Notes under the pieces: model-generated
What the model was told of the DNA's origin: nothing
Databases searched by the model: none
The model's input: only the letters and a program-made list of their open reading frames with translations
Assembly: GCA_964392175.1 (NCBI GenBank)
Contig: CAYMOJ010000036.1
Location: 1 to 16,847 of the forward strand
Source of the DNA: Firm-04 sp964392175
GTDB taxonomy: Bacteria > Bacillota > Clostridia > Oscillospirales > Ruminococcaceae
Length of the DNA stretch: 16,847 nt
Direction: 5' to 3'
Shown here: positions 5,597-13,534 of the stretch, piece after piece
Layout: each line of letters begins with the position of its first letter
How positions within the stretch are numbered: position 1 is the stretch's first letter
Position numbers and translations under genes: made by a program

Positions 5597-6730
5597 TTAC
5601 ATATCGTTGCTGTTTGCCTGTAATGTACCGTGGCTCAATGCCTTGAGATATGCATTGATGAACGAATCCAAGTCACCGTCCATGACAGCCTGTACATTGC
5701 CGTTTTCGCAGGCGGTGCGATGATCCTTTACCAGTGTGTAAGGCATAAACACATAGGAACGGATCTGGCTGCCCCACTCGATCTTCAGCTGCGTGCCCTT
5801 GATATCGGAAATTTTATCAAGATGTTCGCGTTCCTTGATTTCAATCAGCTTCGCGCGGAGCATTTTCATACAGTAGTCTTTATTCTGAAACTGGCTGCGC
5901 TGCGTCTGGCAGGAAACGACAATGCCTGTAGGCAAGTGGGTGAGACGTACGGCGGAGCTGGTTTTGTTGATGTGCTGACCACCCGCGCCGCTGGAACGGA
6001 ATACATCCATTTTGATATCTTCGGGACGGATATCAACTTCTACATCATCGGCAATTTCGGGCATGACTTCCAGTGCTGCAAACGAAGTATGTCGTCTGCC
6101 GGAGGAATCAAAGGGAGAAACACGCACCAGGCGGTGTACGCCTGCCTCAGATTTCAAAAAGCCGTAAGCGTTTTCGCCCTGCACCATGAAGGAGGCCGAT
6201 TTAATACCTGCTTCATCGCCATCTAGCCAGTCCAGCAGATCTACCTTGAAGCCATGGTTTTCGGCATATTTGTTGTACATACGGTAGAGCATCTGTGCCC
6301 AGTCCTGTGCTTCCGTGCCACCCGCGCCTGCGTGCAGTGTCAGAATAGCATTAGCACTGTCGTATTCACCGGTGAGCAGCGTTTTGAGTTTTTCAGCGGC
6401 AAGCTGTTCCTTAAAATGCTCTGCATCCGCGAGAATCTCCTCGTTGGAGGAATCATCCTCTTCCTCAATACAAAGCTCGATCATGCCAATGGTATCCTCT
6501 AACAGCGATTGCAGCTTGTGAAAGCGATCCACCTTGTTTTCCAGTGTACGAATCTTCTGCATAACTTTCTGTGATTGCTCAGGGTTGTCCCAGAAACCGT
6601 CATAGGTTACCTGGATGCGCAGATCTTCCAGTTCGGATTCTGCGTGGCTGATTTGCAGCACTTCATGCAGTTCCTTGATTTCAGGGCGCGCATTGATCAA
6701 TTCATTGCGGATATCGTCCAGTAATATCAT
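5597..6730 (-). CDS. prfB: Peptide chain release factor 2
   Basis: The 377-residue RF2 recognises UGA and UAA stop codons and triggers peptide release. The anticodon-like tripeptide SPF is at residues 205-207 and the catalytic GGQ at 250-252, the same numbering as in E. coli. SPF, not PAT, marks it as RF2 rather than RF1. The coding frame runs uninterrupted from the ATG at 6730, so the usual in-frame UGA and +1 frameshift near codon 25 are absent. AAAGGAT lies about 9 bases before the start. It has its own promoter (6767-6795), which overlaps the end of maf, and ends at the hairpin at 5545-5581. Confidence 0.97.
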   Translation of the reverse strand: MILLDDIRNELINARPEIKELHEVLQISHAESELEDLRIQVTYDGFWDNPEQSQKVMQKIRTLENKVDRFHKLQSLLEDTIGMIELCIEEEDDSSNEEILADAEHFKEQLAAEKLKTLLTGEYDSANAILTLHAGAGGTEAQDWAQMLYRMYNKYAENHGFKVDLLDWLDGDEAGIKSASFMVQGENAYGFLKSEAGVHRLVRVSPFDSSGRRHTSFAALEVMPEIADDVEVDIRPEDIKMDVFRSSGAGGQHINKTSSAVRLTHLPTGIVVSCQTQRSQFQNKDYCMKMLRAKLIEIKEREHLDKISDIKGTQLKIEWGSQIRSYVFMPYTLVKDHRTACENGNVQAVMDGDLDSFINAYLKALSHGTLQANSNDM

Positions 6731-6766
6731 AAATGTAATCCTTTCGTAATGGCTTTTATCCTATCT

Positions 6767-6795
6767 ATCATACACGATTTTTTTGTGTCTGTCAA
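6767..6795 (-). promoter_or_regulatory. Promoter of prfB
   Basis: On the minus strand a perfect TTGACA (6795-6790) is followed after 17 bases by TATGAT (6772-6767). The -35 overlaps the maf stop codon, so prfB can be transcribed separately from the upstream genes. Confidence 0.85.
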
Positions 6796-7355
6796 CCGAT
6801 GATGCCCATTTTTTTCAAATAGCGGTTCAGTTTTGCTACGGGCAGCCCCACAACATTGTTATAATCGCCGTGAATCTCCGACACCAGTAATCCGCCTTTG
6901 CCTTGAATGCCATAAGCTCCTGCCTTGTCGTATGGCTCATCGGTATTGGCATAAGCGTTGATTTCATCATCGGTCAGTGGAAAGAATGTAACAGCAGTCT
7001 GTTCGGTAAAGCTGATGCTTTTATCTGCCCAGAAAATCGCTACGCCAGTGCACACGGTATGGGTGCGCCCTGCAAGCAGTCGCAGCATGGCACAGCATTC
7101 TTCACGGTTTACGGGCTTGCCCAGGATGGTGTTCTCCACGATGACTGTGGTATCTGCACCAATGACCACTGCCTCGGGATGTCGTTTTGCAACTGCGGCT
7201 GCCTTGCGCACGGCAAGCAATTCAGCAGCTTGTGCTGCAGGGGTTTGTTCAGAAATTGTCTCATCGCAGTCCGCAGGGGAGATGGTAAAATCCGTTTGCA
7301 GTAGTGAAAGCAATTCTTTGCGCCGTGGGGACTGAGATGCAAGGATCAGCTTCAT
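6792..7355 (-). CDS. maf: Maf-family nucleoside triphosphate pyrophosphatase
   Basis: The 187-residue protein matches Maf (YhdE-type), a cytoplasmic enzyme that hydrolyses dTTP, UTP or modified nucleotides to monophosphates. Diagnostic segments are LASQSPRRKELL at the N-terminus, VIGADTTV, GKP, EPYDKAGAYGIQG and GDYNNVVGLP near the C-terminus. Length is normal for the family. AAGGAG lies 9 bases before the ATG at 7355. It starts 17 bases after the esterase gene with no terminator in between, so it probably shares the ligA transcript. Maf is often linked to cell division or septum genes, but none is nearby here. Confidence 0.95.
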   Translation of the reverse strand: MKLILASQSPRRKELLSLLQTDFTISPADCDETISEQTPAAQAAELLAVRKAAAVAKRHPEAVVIGADTTVIVENTILGKPVNREECCAMLRLLAGRTHTVCTGVAIFWADKSISFTEQTAVTFFPLTDDEINAYANTDEPYDKAGAYGIQGKGGLLVSEIHGDYNNVVGLPVAKLNRYLKKMGIIG

Positions 7356-7372
7356 ACGGTATTGCTCCTTTA

Positions 7373-9106
7373 TTATGAAAGTTTGTACATATGCATACCT
7401 GTGATTGCAAACTGTGCCCCAGCGGTACCACCCACCAGTAATTGCAGCTCACAGGTATCTTGGGTGGTCATATGGAGTTCTGTTTCAAAGGTGAGGGGTG
7501 TGTTGGCAGTCATTTCCAGTGTGCCTTCCATGTAGATCATGTTCGGGTCGGCGGTACTGCGCAAACAGTAGGGGATGGACATATCCGTGCTGTTTTTGCA
7601 GGTCAAGCTGAGATCATACACGCCATTGCGCAAAGACAAATTGCCGATGATCGCCTGAACATCTTCCGGTGCATCTCCTGCGGTTGTCATGCTGATGGTC
7701 AGGGAATTATCGTAGTCATTGACATAATCGGAAACATAGATGCCCTGCGTGGTATCATAGATGACTTCGTAGGTACGATCTGCGGCAGCGTCCAGTCCGA
7801 TCTCGTCCCAAGGCATTCCAATGGCATCAGCGATCTTATCCGCCAGCACATAGGCACTCTTTTGCTGTGTGATAGCGGAGGGATGCCAGTCAGCACCGAT
7901 GCCGTCATTTTGGAAATCGTGGGTGGTGCACAGGTAGCTGCTGACTTTCACATCATCGAAGGCTGCAACAGCTTCCTCAATCAATGGGTAAACCTCCGCA
8001 CAGCCCATAGTACCCACTGTGCAGATGATGTACGCATCGGGGTTATTGGCGCGTACCATGCCAAGAAAATCCACATAACCTGCGACAAATGCGTCCTTGC
8101 GTGCGTCAAAATCTTTGGAAAGGTAAGAGGCATCGTTGGTTCCAAGATTGATGACCACCACATCATTGGGATTTGCATCAAAATCCCATGATTCAGCGTA
8201 ATCAGCAGGCTTGCCCACCAGTGTGTAGCAGTCGGGCACGAGAGAATCGGTATTGATAGTACCGTCGTTGGAGTATCCTGAAATGACGCCATAGCCACTG
8301 TAGCTGACCGCACTGTAATCGGCATTTAATAGCTCTGCGGTGAGATATGCATAAGATTTGGAGAAGTTTTCTGTTCCTGTGGAGAACGAAACATACTGGG
8401 AATCTGCCTCTACACCATAGGCGCAGGTGATGGAATCGCCGATAAATTCGATAGAGAGATCTTTTTTTGCCGTGGGCTTGATCGGCGTAGCCGCTGCGGA
8501 AGAAACTGTGAAGTGCTTAATGCCCACCGCGCCATTGTTTGCTTCAGAAAGGTGCATGATTTTCACTGTTGCCGTGCGATGTGCTTCACCGGAAAACAGT
8601 GATACAGTTTGTTCGGTTTCATTCATGACCACATCGGCGATCAGTTCACCATCTACGTATACACCATAGCGCGGACGGTATTTCTCATCGGAGTATACAC
8701 AGCCATCACCCGCGAGGGTTACACTTGCTTCTGTGGCAGTAATGGTGCATTCCAATGCGGAACCACTTTGTACCAACCATGTGATATTGTTCTTATCCAG
8801 TGTTCTGCCGATGCGTTTGCCGGCATCTGCGGTGATATTTTGTGTTTGAATCTCACCGGTTAGATCTTCACTGCTCTGTGTCAACCAATCGCGTTTCATC
8901 AGTGTGAGATCGATCACATCAATGGTACCGTTACTGTCGTAATCATCGGCAACAGTCAGAGTCTCTGTAGTGGCAAGTGCATCTGCCAGATGCCGTACAT
9001 GATTGATATCGAATGTAGTTTCACCTTGTGTGATAAGTGGCTGTAGTGCAGCCGCAATTGCGATGGCAGCTGCCGTTAGTGCCTTGCCTCTTTTGCGGTT
9101 TTTCAT
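7373..9106 (-). CDS. Secreted CE2-like SGNH acetylesterase with dockerin-like module
   Basis: The 577-residue protein starts with a signal peptide (basic KNRKR, then hydrophobic 10-27). Residues 31-75 hold a dockerin-like segment: a degenerate helix (FDINHVRHLADAL) and one calcium-loop repeat (DYDSNGTIDVIDLTLMKRDW, 56-74). A beta-rich domain follows (about 95-205), then an SGNH hydrolase with nucleophile Ser225 in FIGDSITCAYG, GTND at 322-325, and Asp406-Trp-His408. Jelly roll plus SGNH is the plan of carbohydrate esterase family 2, which deacetylates plant polysaccharides such as xylan or glucomannan. The last 130 residues or so look like a beta-sandwich that could bind carbohydrate. GAAGGAG lies 8 bases before the ATG. 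The gene is tightly placed between ligA (15 bp) and maf (17 bp), unrelated housekeeping genes. Substrate and attachment to a scaffold are inferred. Confidence 0.85.
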   Translation of the reverse strand: MKNRKRGKALTAAAIAIAAALQPLITQGETTFDINHVRHLADALATTETLTVADDYDSNGTIDVIDLTLMKRDWLTQSSEDLTGEIQTQNITADAGKRIGRTLDKNNITWLVQSGSALECTITATEASVTLAGDGCVYSDEKYRPRYGVYVDGELIADVVMNETEQTVSLFSGEAHRTATVKIMHLSEANNGAVGIKHFTVSSAAATPIKPTAKKDLSIEFIGDSITCAYGVEADSQYVSFSTGTENFSKSYAYLTAELLNADYSAVSYSGYGVISGYSNDGTINTDSLVPDCYTLVGKPADYAESWDFDANPNDVVVINLGTNDASYLSKDFDARKDAFVAGYVDFLGMVRANNPDAYIICTVGTMGCAEVYPLIEEAVAAFDDVKVSSYLCTTHDFQNDGIGADWHPSAITQQKSAYVLADKIADAIGMPWDEIGLDAAADRTYEVIYDTTQGIYVSDYVNDYDNSLTISMTTAGDAPEDVQAIIGNLSLRNGVYDLSLTCKNSTDMSIPYCLRSTADPNMIYMEGTLEMTANTPLTFETELHMTTQDTCELQLLVGGTAGAQFAITGMHMYKLS

Positions 9107-9121
9107 AGCAATACTCCTTCT

Positions 9122-11113
9122 TTACGATTGTTGTTCCAATCGACGAAGCAGTTCTGCTTCGTCAATAATGGGAATGCCCAGTTCGGTCGCCCTGGTCAGC
9201 TTGCTGCCTGCTTCTTCTCCTGCTACCACAAAGCTTGTCTTTTTGGAGACCGACCCCGTGACTTTTCCTCCTGCTGCTTCGATCATCGACTTTGCCTCAT
9301 CGCGTTTGAGCGTGGGTAATGTACCGGTCAACACAAATACCAGCCCTGCAAAGAGATCACCGGTCTGCTTTTGCCTGTATTGCATGGTCAGCCCCAGATC
9401 GGTCAGGCGTTGAATCAGCGCGAGAAAGTCAGGCGATGCGAAGGTATCACATACTGATTGCGCCATGATTTCTCCCATACCATCAATGGCGGCGATTTCG
9501 GCAACGGTGGCATGGCGCAAAGCATCCATACTGCCGAAGTGTTCACACAGCAGCACGGCGGTGCTTTGCCCGATATTGGGTATGCCCAATGCGGCAATCA
9601 CGCGGTCGAGGGGCTGTGTTTTCGATTGTGCAATGGCGTTTAAGAGATTTTGTACGGACTTTTCTCGAAAGCCCTCTAAGTGGAGCAGCTGTTGTGCAGT
9701 CAGTGTGTACAGATCGGCTGGGGATTGCACCAAACCTTCATCCATGAGCTGCTGCACGATGGCAGGACCAAGACCGTCAATATTCATGGCAGCCTTGGAT
9801 GCAAAATGCACAATGGATCGGAACATTTGGGCAGGGCAAAGGGGATTGCGACAACGTACCGCTGCCGCGTTCTCTTCCTGTGTAACAGGCGTGTGACAGG
9901 CAGGGCAGTGGGTGGGCAAGGTATAGGGCACGCTGTTTTCGTCATGGGAGATAGAGGATAGCACTTCGGGGATGATATCACCGGCTTTTCGCACCAGAAT
10001 GGTGTCGCCTATGCGGATATCCTTTTCCTCGATAAATTGGCGGTTGTGCAAGGTGGCTCTTGCCACAGCCGTACCTGCAAGCAGAATTGGCTCAAACACA
10101 GCAACGGGCGTCAGCACCCCTGTTCGGCCAACCTGTATTTCAATGCGGGTTAGTTTTGTTTGCTTTTCTTCAGGCGGAAATTTATATGCCACTGCCCATC
10201 GTGGATATTTTGCGGTGCTGCCAAGCTGTTCGCGCTGTGCCGGATCATTGAGCTTTACGACAACGCCGTCGATATCGTAGGGCAGAGTACCCCGTGCTGC
10301 ACCGATTTTTTCAATAGCAGCAATCATTTTTTCGGGATCTGCATCGCAAATGGTATAGGGGATGGTAGAAAAACCCCATTGTTGCAGCTTGTCCAGAGAA
10401 TCGCTGTGTGTTGCAAAGGGGATGCCTTTTACCTGTTGCACATTAAACACGAAGATCTCTAGTTTACGGCTTGCAGTGATTTTGGCATCCTTTTGCCGCA
10501 GTGAGCCGGCCGCTGCATTGCGCGGATTTTTAAACGGCTGTTCACCGTTTGCCTCCTGCTGTTCGATTACGCGTGCAAATTGCCTGCGGGGCATATACAC
10601 CTCGCCACGCACTTCCAACAGGGGGGGGGCATTTTTCAGCTTCAGTGGGATGCTGTGCAGCGTTTTTAAGTTCCCCGTGACATTCTCGCCTACAAAGCCA
10701 TCTCCTCGGGTAGAGCCAACTGTTAGCACACCGTTTTCATATAGCAATGACACGGAAAGTCCGTCGATCTTCGGCTCTACGGTAAAAATGGGGTCGGGTA
10801 CAGTTTCTTGTATACGGGCAAGAAATTGACGCACTTGCTCATAGGAAAATACATCTTGCAGGCTGCCCATCTGTACAGTGTGGGTGACCTTTTCAAACTT
10901 GCCCGATGCCTTGCCCCCGACTCTTTGTGTAGGAGAATCGGGGCGTAGTAATGCAGGATATTCCGCTTCAAGAGATTTCAACTCCTGCATGAGCATATCA
11001 TATTCGTAGTCGTCAGCGATGGGGTTGTCCTGATTATAATAAGCATCCGCAAGCAGTTCAAGCTTTGTGATCAGTGCATCCATTCTTGCAGCGGGAAGCG
11101 TTTCGTGGGGCAT
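9122..11113 (-). CDS. ligA: NAD-dependent DNA ligase
   Basis: The 663-residue ligase seals nicks during replication and repair using NAD. Visible are the N-terminal Ia region (YYNQDNPIADDYEYD), the nucleotidyltransferase motif EPKIDGLS with adenylated Lys115, KYPRWAVAYKFP, an OB fold, a four-Cys zinc finger (CPAC and CRNPLCP), helix-hairpin-helix repeats and a C-terminal BRCT domain (about 585-660, starting FAGLVFVLTGTLP). Length is typical. AAGGAG is 12 bases before the ATG at 11113, rather far; an in-frame CTG three bases upstream would be closer to normal spacing, and an upstream in-frame TGA limits any extension. It is the first gene of a probable ligA-esterase-maf transcript. Confidence 0.97.
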   Translation of the reverse strand: MPHETLPAARMDALITKLELLADAYYNQDNPIADDYEYDMLMQELKSLEAEYPALLRPDSPTQRVGGKASGKFEKVTHTVQMGSLQDVFSYEQVRQFLARIQETVPDPIFTVEPKIDGLSVSLLYENGVLTVGSTRGDGFVGENVTGNLKTLHSIPLKLKNAPPLLEVRGEVYMPRRQFARVIEQQEANGEQPFKNPRNAAAGSLRQKDAKITASRKLEIFVFNVQQVKGIPFATHSDSLDKLQQWGFSTIPYTICDADPEKMIAAIEKIGAARGTLPYDIDGVVVKLNDPAQREQLGSTAKYPRWAVAYKFPPEEKQTKLTRIEIQVGRTGVLTPVAVFEPILLAGTAVARATLHNRQFIEEKDIRIGDTILVRKAGDIIPEVLSSISHDENSVPYTLPTHCPACHTPVTQEENAAAVRCRNPLCPAQMFRSIVHFASKAAMNIDGLGPAIVQQLMDEGLVQSPADLYTLTAQQLLHLEGFREKSVQNLLNAIAQSKTQPLDRVIAALGIPNIGQSTAVLLCEHFGSMDALRHATVAEIAAIDGMGEIMAQSVCDTFASPDFLALIQRLTDLGLTMQYRQKQTGDLFAGLVFVLTGTLPTLKRDEAKSMIEAAGGKVTGSVSKKTSFVVAGEEAGSKLTRATELGIPIIDEAELLRRLEQQS

Positions 11114-11158
11114 CAGGGTACTTCACTCCTTTGCATGGTTTGTAGATATATGCGCGAA

Positions 11159-11190
11159 ACCGCGTGTGCAGTGGTTGCCGCCCACGCGGT
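11159..11190 (-). terminator. Possible weak terminator after the Cys-rich gene
   Basis: ACCGCGTG on the minus strand pairs with CACGCGGT (8 bp) around a 16-base loop, 16 bp beyond the Cys-rich gene's stop. Only TTTC follows, so termination is likely partial and ligA may receive read-through. Confidence 0.45.
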
Positions 11191-11205
11191 CTGCGAGGAT
11201 AGAGG

Positions 11206-12045
11206 TTATTCTGTGGGGAGATTGCCGTTGCAGCTGTTTGTGCTACTGTCATTGCAGGGGGGATTGCTGCAATTGCAGCTGCCACAGTGATTGCAGCTGC
11301 CGCATCCGCAAGCCCCCTGACAGGGTGTCGGTGTGCTGTTCTGAGAGAGAAACTCCTCTGTGGGAAATGAGATACGGCTGAAGATCTCGCAGGGGGAGTC
11401 GGTCTCGCACGAGCAGGTTTTTGCAGGTACACTGTAAGGATATGCCGGTACCATCATCGTGACAGGTCTGGTCAGTTCCACGATGGAAAATACGCCTAAC
11501 GTCATCACCACGCCCCGCTGACGGCATAACCCTACCTCATCGTGATTGATGCAAATGCCCGCAATTTTGGTTTCCAGAGCGATGGGGTCCACTACCTGTA
11601 CGCTTGCCACCGGTAGATTTACCACTTCGCAGCAGCGATTGGTTTCACCGATGCGCATTCCATTGCTGAAAAACGTTTTGGTATTGGTTTCACCGCCGTA
11701 GAGGATTACACTCTTAGACGCAGTAGCGCAGCCACGAAGCATCATAGGGCAATCGCAAGCCTGTTCGTAGGCAAGCAGCTCCACTCCGAAGGTAAAGGTA
11801 ATATCCACTGAGAAATAACCGCGGTTAAAGGGGATCGATTCCACGTTCATGGATACATTGGTAATGGAGACGCAGCGCGTTTTGACCATACAGACATTGG
11901 CAGGCAACTCGCCGTTTTCCAGATGTACCTGCACGTTGGTGATGCAGTCCTTGTCGCTACAGCTATCGAATACGCGGTCTACTTTCATGGGCACGATGCT
12001 GCTGTCTGCTCCAACGGCGGTATCGTTTTGAATGCAGTCGTTCAT
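11206..12045 (-). CDS. Cysteine-rich conserved hypothetical protein
   Basis: This 279-residue protein contains about 24 cysteines. The N-terminal two thirds look like a folded beta-rich domain, with VDRVFDSCSDKDC near residues 23-35 and FNRGYFSVDITFTF near 80-95. Similar VFDSCSDKDC-containing proteins are, as I recall, widespread uncharacterised clostridial proteins. The last 40 residues hold nine Cys in CxC, CxxC and GC arrangements (CGCGSCNHCGSCNC), suggesting metal binding or disulfide cross-linking as in spore coat proteins; that is speculation. No signal peptide or membrane segment is seen. I chose the ATG at 12045 because GGAGG lies 7 bases upstream; the longer frame lacks a site. No clear sigma-A promoter is visible upstream. 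Function not known. Confidence 0.8.
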   Translation of the reverse strand: MNDCIQNDTAVGADSSIVPMKVDRVFDSCSDKDCITNVQVHLENGELPANVCMVKTRCVSITNVSMNVESIPFNRGYFSVDITFTFGVELLAYEQACDCPMMLRGCATASKSVILYGGETNTKTFFSNGMRIGETNRCCEVVNLPVASVQVVDPIALETKIAGICINHDEVGLCRQRGVVMTLGVFSIVELTRPVTMMVPAYPYSVPAKTCSCETDSPCEIFSRISFPTEEFLSQNSTPTPCQGACGCGSCNHCGSCNCSNPPCNDSSTNSCNGNLPTE

Positions 12046-12176
12046 ACAAATTCCTCCAGTACATGATGCAACACCGAACAAAGCATGCCTGACAGCTTGA
12101 CGGTGCTGCCCAGAATAGGGCTTTCGCCTTGTTACAATGTATTCATCACTGGAGGTTTTTGTGCATGAAGAAGCAT

Positions 12177-12515
12177 TCAGGTATTCTTATCTACCTGATG
12201 AAACTGCTTGAGGTTGCCCATTTTTTGGTTACGCTCTGCCAAAATGCGCTCCACCTCTGCCCAGTCAAGTCCCTGATTCGCGGCAAGCACCATCAGGTGA
12301 TAGAGCAGGTCGTTGATTTCGTTCGCCAATTCGTTGTTATCATTGTTCTTGGCTGCAATAATCGTCTCTGCGGCTTCCTCGCCCACCTTCTTGCAGATTT
12401 TGTCGGTGCCCTTTTCAAACAGGTAGCAGGTGTAGGAATTATCCTGCGCAGTTCCGTTAGCAAAATCAGATTTACGCGCCTTGATGATCTCGAAAATTTC
12501 CTGATAAACTGTCAT
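12177..12515 (-). CDS. hisE: Phosphoribosyl-ATP pyrophosphatase
   Basis: The 112-residue protein is HisE, which removes pyrophosphate from phosphoribosyl-ATP, step 2 of histidine synthesis. The family signature KKVGEEAAETIIAAKN (about 42-57) and EINDLLYHLMVL (about 66-77) carry the acidic residues that bind magnesium in this all-alpha fold. AAGGAG lies 8 bases before the ATG. It follows hisI by 12 bp on the same strand, so the two separate proteins do the job that a fused HisIE does in other bacteria. Other his genes are not in the window. Confidence 0.96.
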   Translation of the reverse strand: MTVYQEIFEIIKARKSDFANGTAQDNSYTCYLFEKGTDKICKKVGEEAAETIIAAKNNDNNELANEINDLLYHLMVLAANQGLDWAEVERILAERNQKMGNLKQFHQVDKNT

Positions 12516-12527
12516 GATGTGTTCTCC

Positions 12528-12872
12528 TTATTCATTTCCGTTATAGATATTCTTAAAAAAGCAACTGTATGCTCCTGTGTGACAGGCAACGCCTTTCTGC
12601 TTCACATTGATCAGCAGTGTATCGTCATCGCAATCGGCATAGATAGAGATCACCTTTTGCAGATTGCCGCTGGTAGCACCCTTATTCCAGTACTCCTGCC
12701 GTGAACGACTCCAAAACCATGTGTAGCCGGTTTCCAATGTGCGCTTCAGGCTCTCTTTGTTCATGTATGCGAGCATCAGTACGGTGTGGGTATCCACATC
12801 GTAGCAAATGGCAGGGATCAGTTCTCCTTTTACAAAAAAACGGTCAAGATCCTGCATATCGATTTGCGTCAT
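12528..12872 (-). CDS. hisI: Phosphoribosyl-AMP cyclohydrolase
   Basis: The 114-residue HisI opens the purine ring of phosphoribosyl-AMP, step 3 of histidine synthesis, in the cytoplasm. Characteristic segments are VLMLAYMNKESL, TWFWSRSRQEYWNKG, the magnesium-binding DCDDD (about 80-84) and the zinc cysteine region GVACHTG. AGGGGTG lies about 9 bases before the ATG at 12872; Met6 is a less likely start. Its own promoter is at 12913-12941 and it is cotranscribed with hisE. Confidence 0.96.
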   Translation of the reverse strand: MTQIDMQDLDRFFVKGELIPAICYDVDTHTVLMLAYMNKESLKRTLETGYTWFWSRSRQEYWNKGATSGNLQKVISIYADCDDDTLLINVKQKGVACHTGAYSCFFKNIYNGNE

Positions 12873-12912
12873 GGTAGTTCACCCCTATATTCATTTTTGA
12901 CTTTACCTGTTT

Positions 12913-12941
12913 AGTATACCACAATTTTCCACATTATGCAA
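12913..12941 (-). promoter_or_regulatory. Promoter of hisI-hisE
   Basis: On the minus strand TTGCAT (12941-12936) is followed after 17 bases by TATACT (12918-12913), with TGTGG before the -10. The leader to the hisI ATG is only about 35 bases, leaving no room for an attenuator or T-box. Confidence 0.8.
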
Positions 12942-13077
12942 GAGGCTGTAGCCGCCTTTTCTTGGCTGTCATGCTGTATTGCCAATGCTATGCTGCACGC
13001 GCGTTCAAAATCAATCAGCTGATGATTTTTTGCGGCTACTTGCATGAAACATATTTGTTGGAATAGCAGCCGGGATA

Positions 13078-13116
13078 GAAAAAGAGCAGCACCACAAGGA
13101 TACTGCTCTCTTTTTT
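13078..13116. terminator. Terminator after rpmE
   Basis: AAAAAGAGCAG (plus strand, 13079-13089) pairs with CTGCTCTCTTTTT (from 13103) with one wobble. T runs on both strands make it usable in both directions; on the minus strand it ends rpmE about 35 bp past the stop. Confidence 0.85.
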
Positions 13117-13149
13117 GCACTGTGTTACTGTGTGCAGATGCGAAACGCA

Positions 13150-13350
13150 TTAGCCACGATTGTAACGCTTGTTGAAACGATCCACACGACCGCCGGTATC
13201 CACCAGCTTCTGCTTGCCGGTGAAGAAAGGGTGGCACTTGGAGCAGATTTCAACCTTGATGTCCTTCTTTGTGGACAGAACCTCGATCACATTGCCACAG
13301 TGGCAGGTGATGGTGGTTTTTTCACACTGAGGATGAATGCCTTCTTTCAT
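13150..13350 (-). CDS. rpmE: 50S ribosomal protein L31
   Basis: The 66-residue protein is the zinc-containing (C+) type of L31, part of the large ribosomal subunit at the intersubunit bridge. Cysteines in CHCGN and CSKCHPFFTGKQK are the four zinc ligands, and the protein ends with the family segment GGRVDRFNKRY. AAGGAG lies about 10 bases before the ATG. It is a single-gene unit between a promoter at 13452-13480 and the terminator at 13078-13116. In zinc-responsive bacteria the C+ form is replaced by a C- paralogue under zinc shortage; no paralogue is visible here. Confidence 0.97.
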   Translation of the reverse strand: MKEGIHPQCEKTTITCHCGNVIEVLSTKKDIKVEICSKCHPFFTGKQKLVDTGGRVDRFNKRYNRG

Positions 13351-13451
13351 TGCTGTTTCACTCCTTTTTGCTGGAATTATAGCAAATTCACATAACAGCC
13401 CATCCTACATCTTCGCTCAGGACAGTAGTGCTATGATATTATCGCACGAGT

Positions 13452-13480
13452 ATTATATCATATCCGATGGCAAAGTGCAA
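13452..13480 (-). promoter_or_regulatory. Promoter of rpmE with about 95-base leader
   Basis: On the minus strand TTGCAC (13480-13475) is followed after 17 bases by a perfect TATAAT (13457-13452). The transcript would have a leader of about 95 bases before the rpmE ATG. A second TGCTATAAT at 13384-13376 looks like an extended -10 closer to the gene but has no -35. Confidence 0.82.
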
Positions 13481-13492
13481 TACAATTCGACC

Positions 13493-13519
13493 AAAAACCG
13501 CATTTTGCCAAAATTTCGG
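13493..13519 (-). terminator. Terminator after the phosphohexomutase
   Basis: On the minus strand CCG, a short internal loop, then ATTTT pair with AAAAT and CGG around a GGC loop, followed by TTTTT. It is 16 bp beyond the stop codon at 13535. Confidence 0.72.
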
Positions 13520-13534
13520 AAGAAAATCTTGCGA

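Noticed and set aside
7442..8191. Plus-strand open frame of 249 codons
   Set aside because: Antisense shadow of the CE2-like esterase.
12165..12704. Plus-strand open frame with a good GGAGG site, antisense to hisE and hisI
   Set aside because: It lies wholly antisense to two clear enzymes, its protein shows no recognisable family, and the GGAGG in front is likely chance.
12911..13237. Minus-strand open frame overlapping rpmE
   Set aside because: It overlaps the certain L31 gene in another frame, the rpmE terminator and the hisI promoter; no ribosome site or family resemblance.
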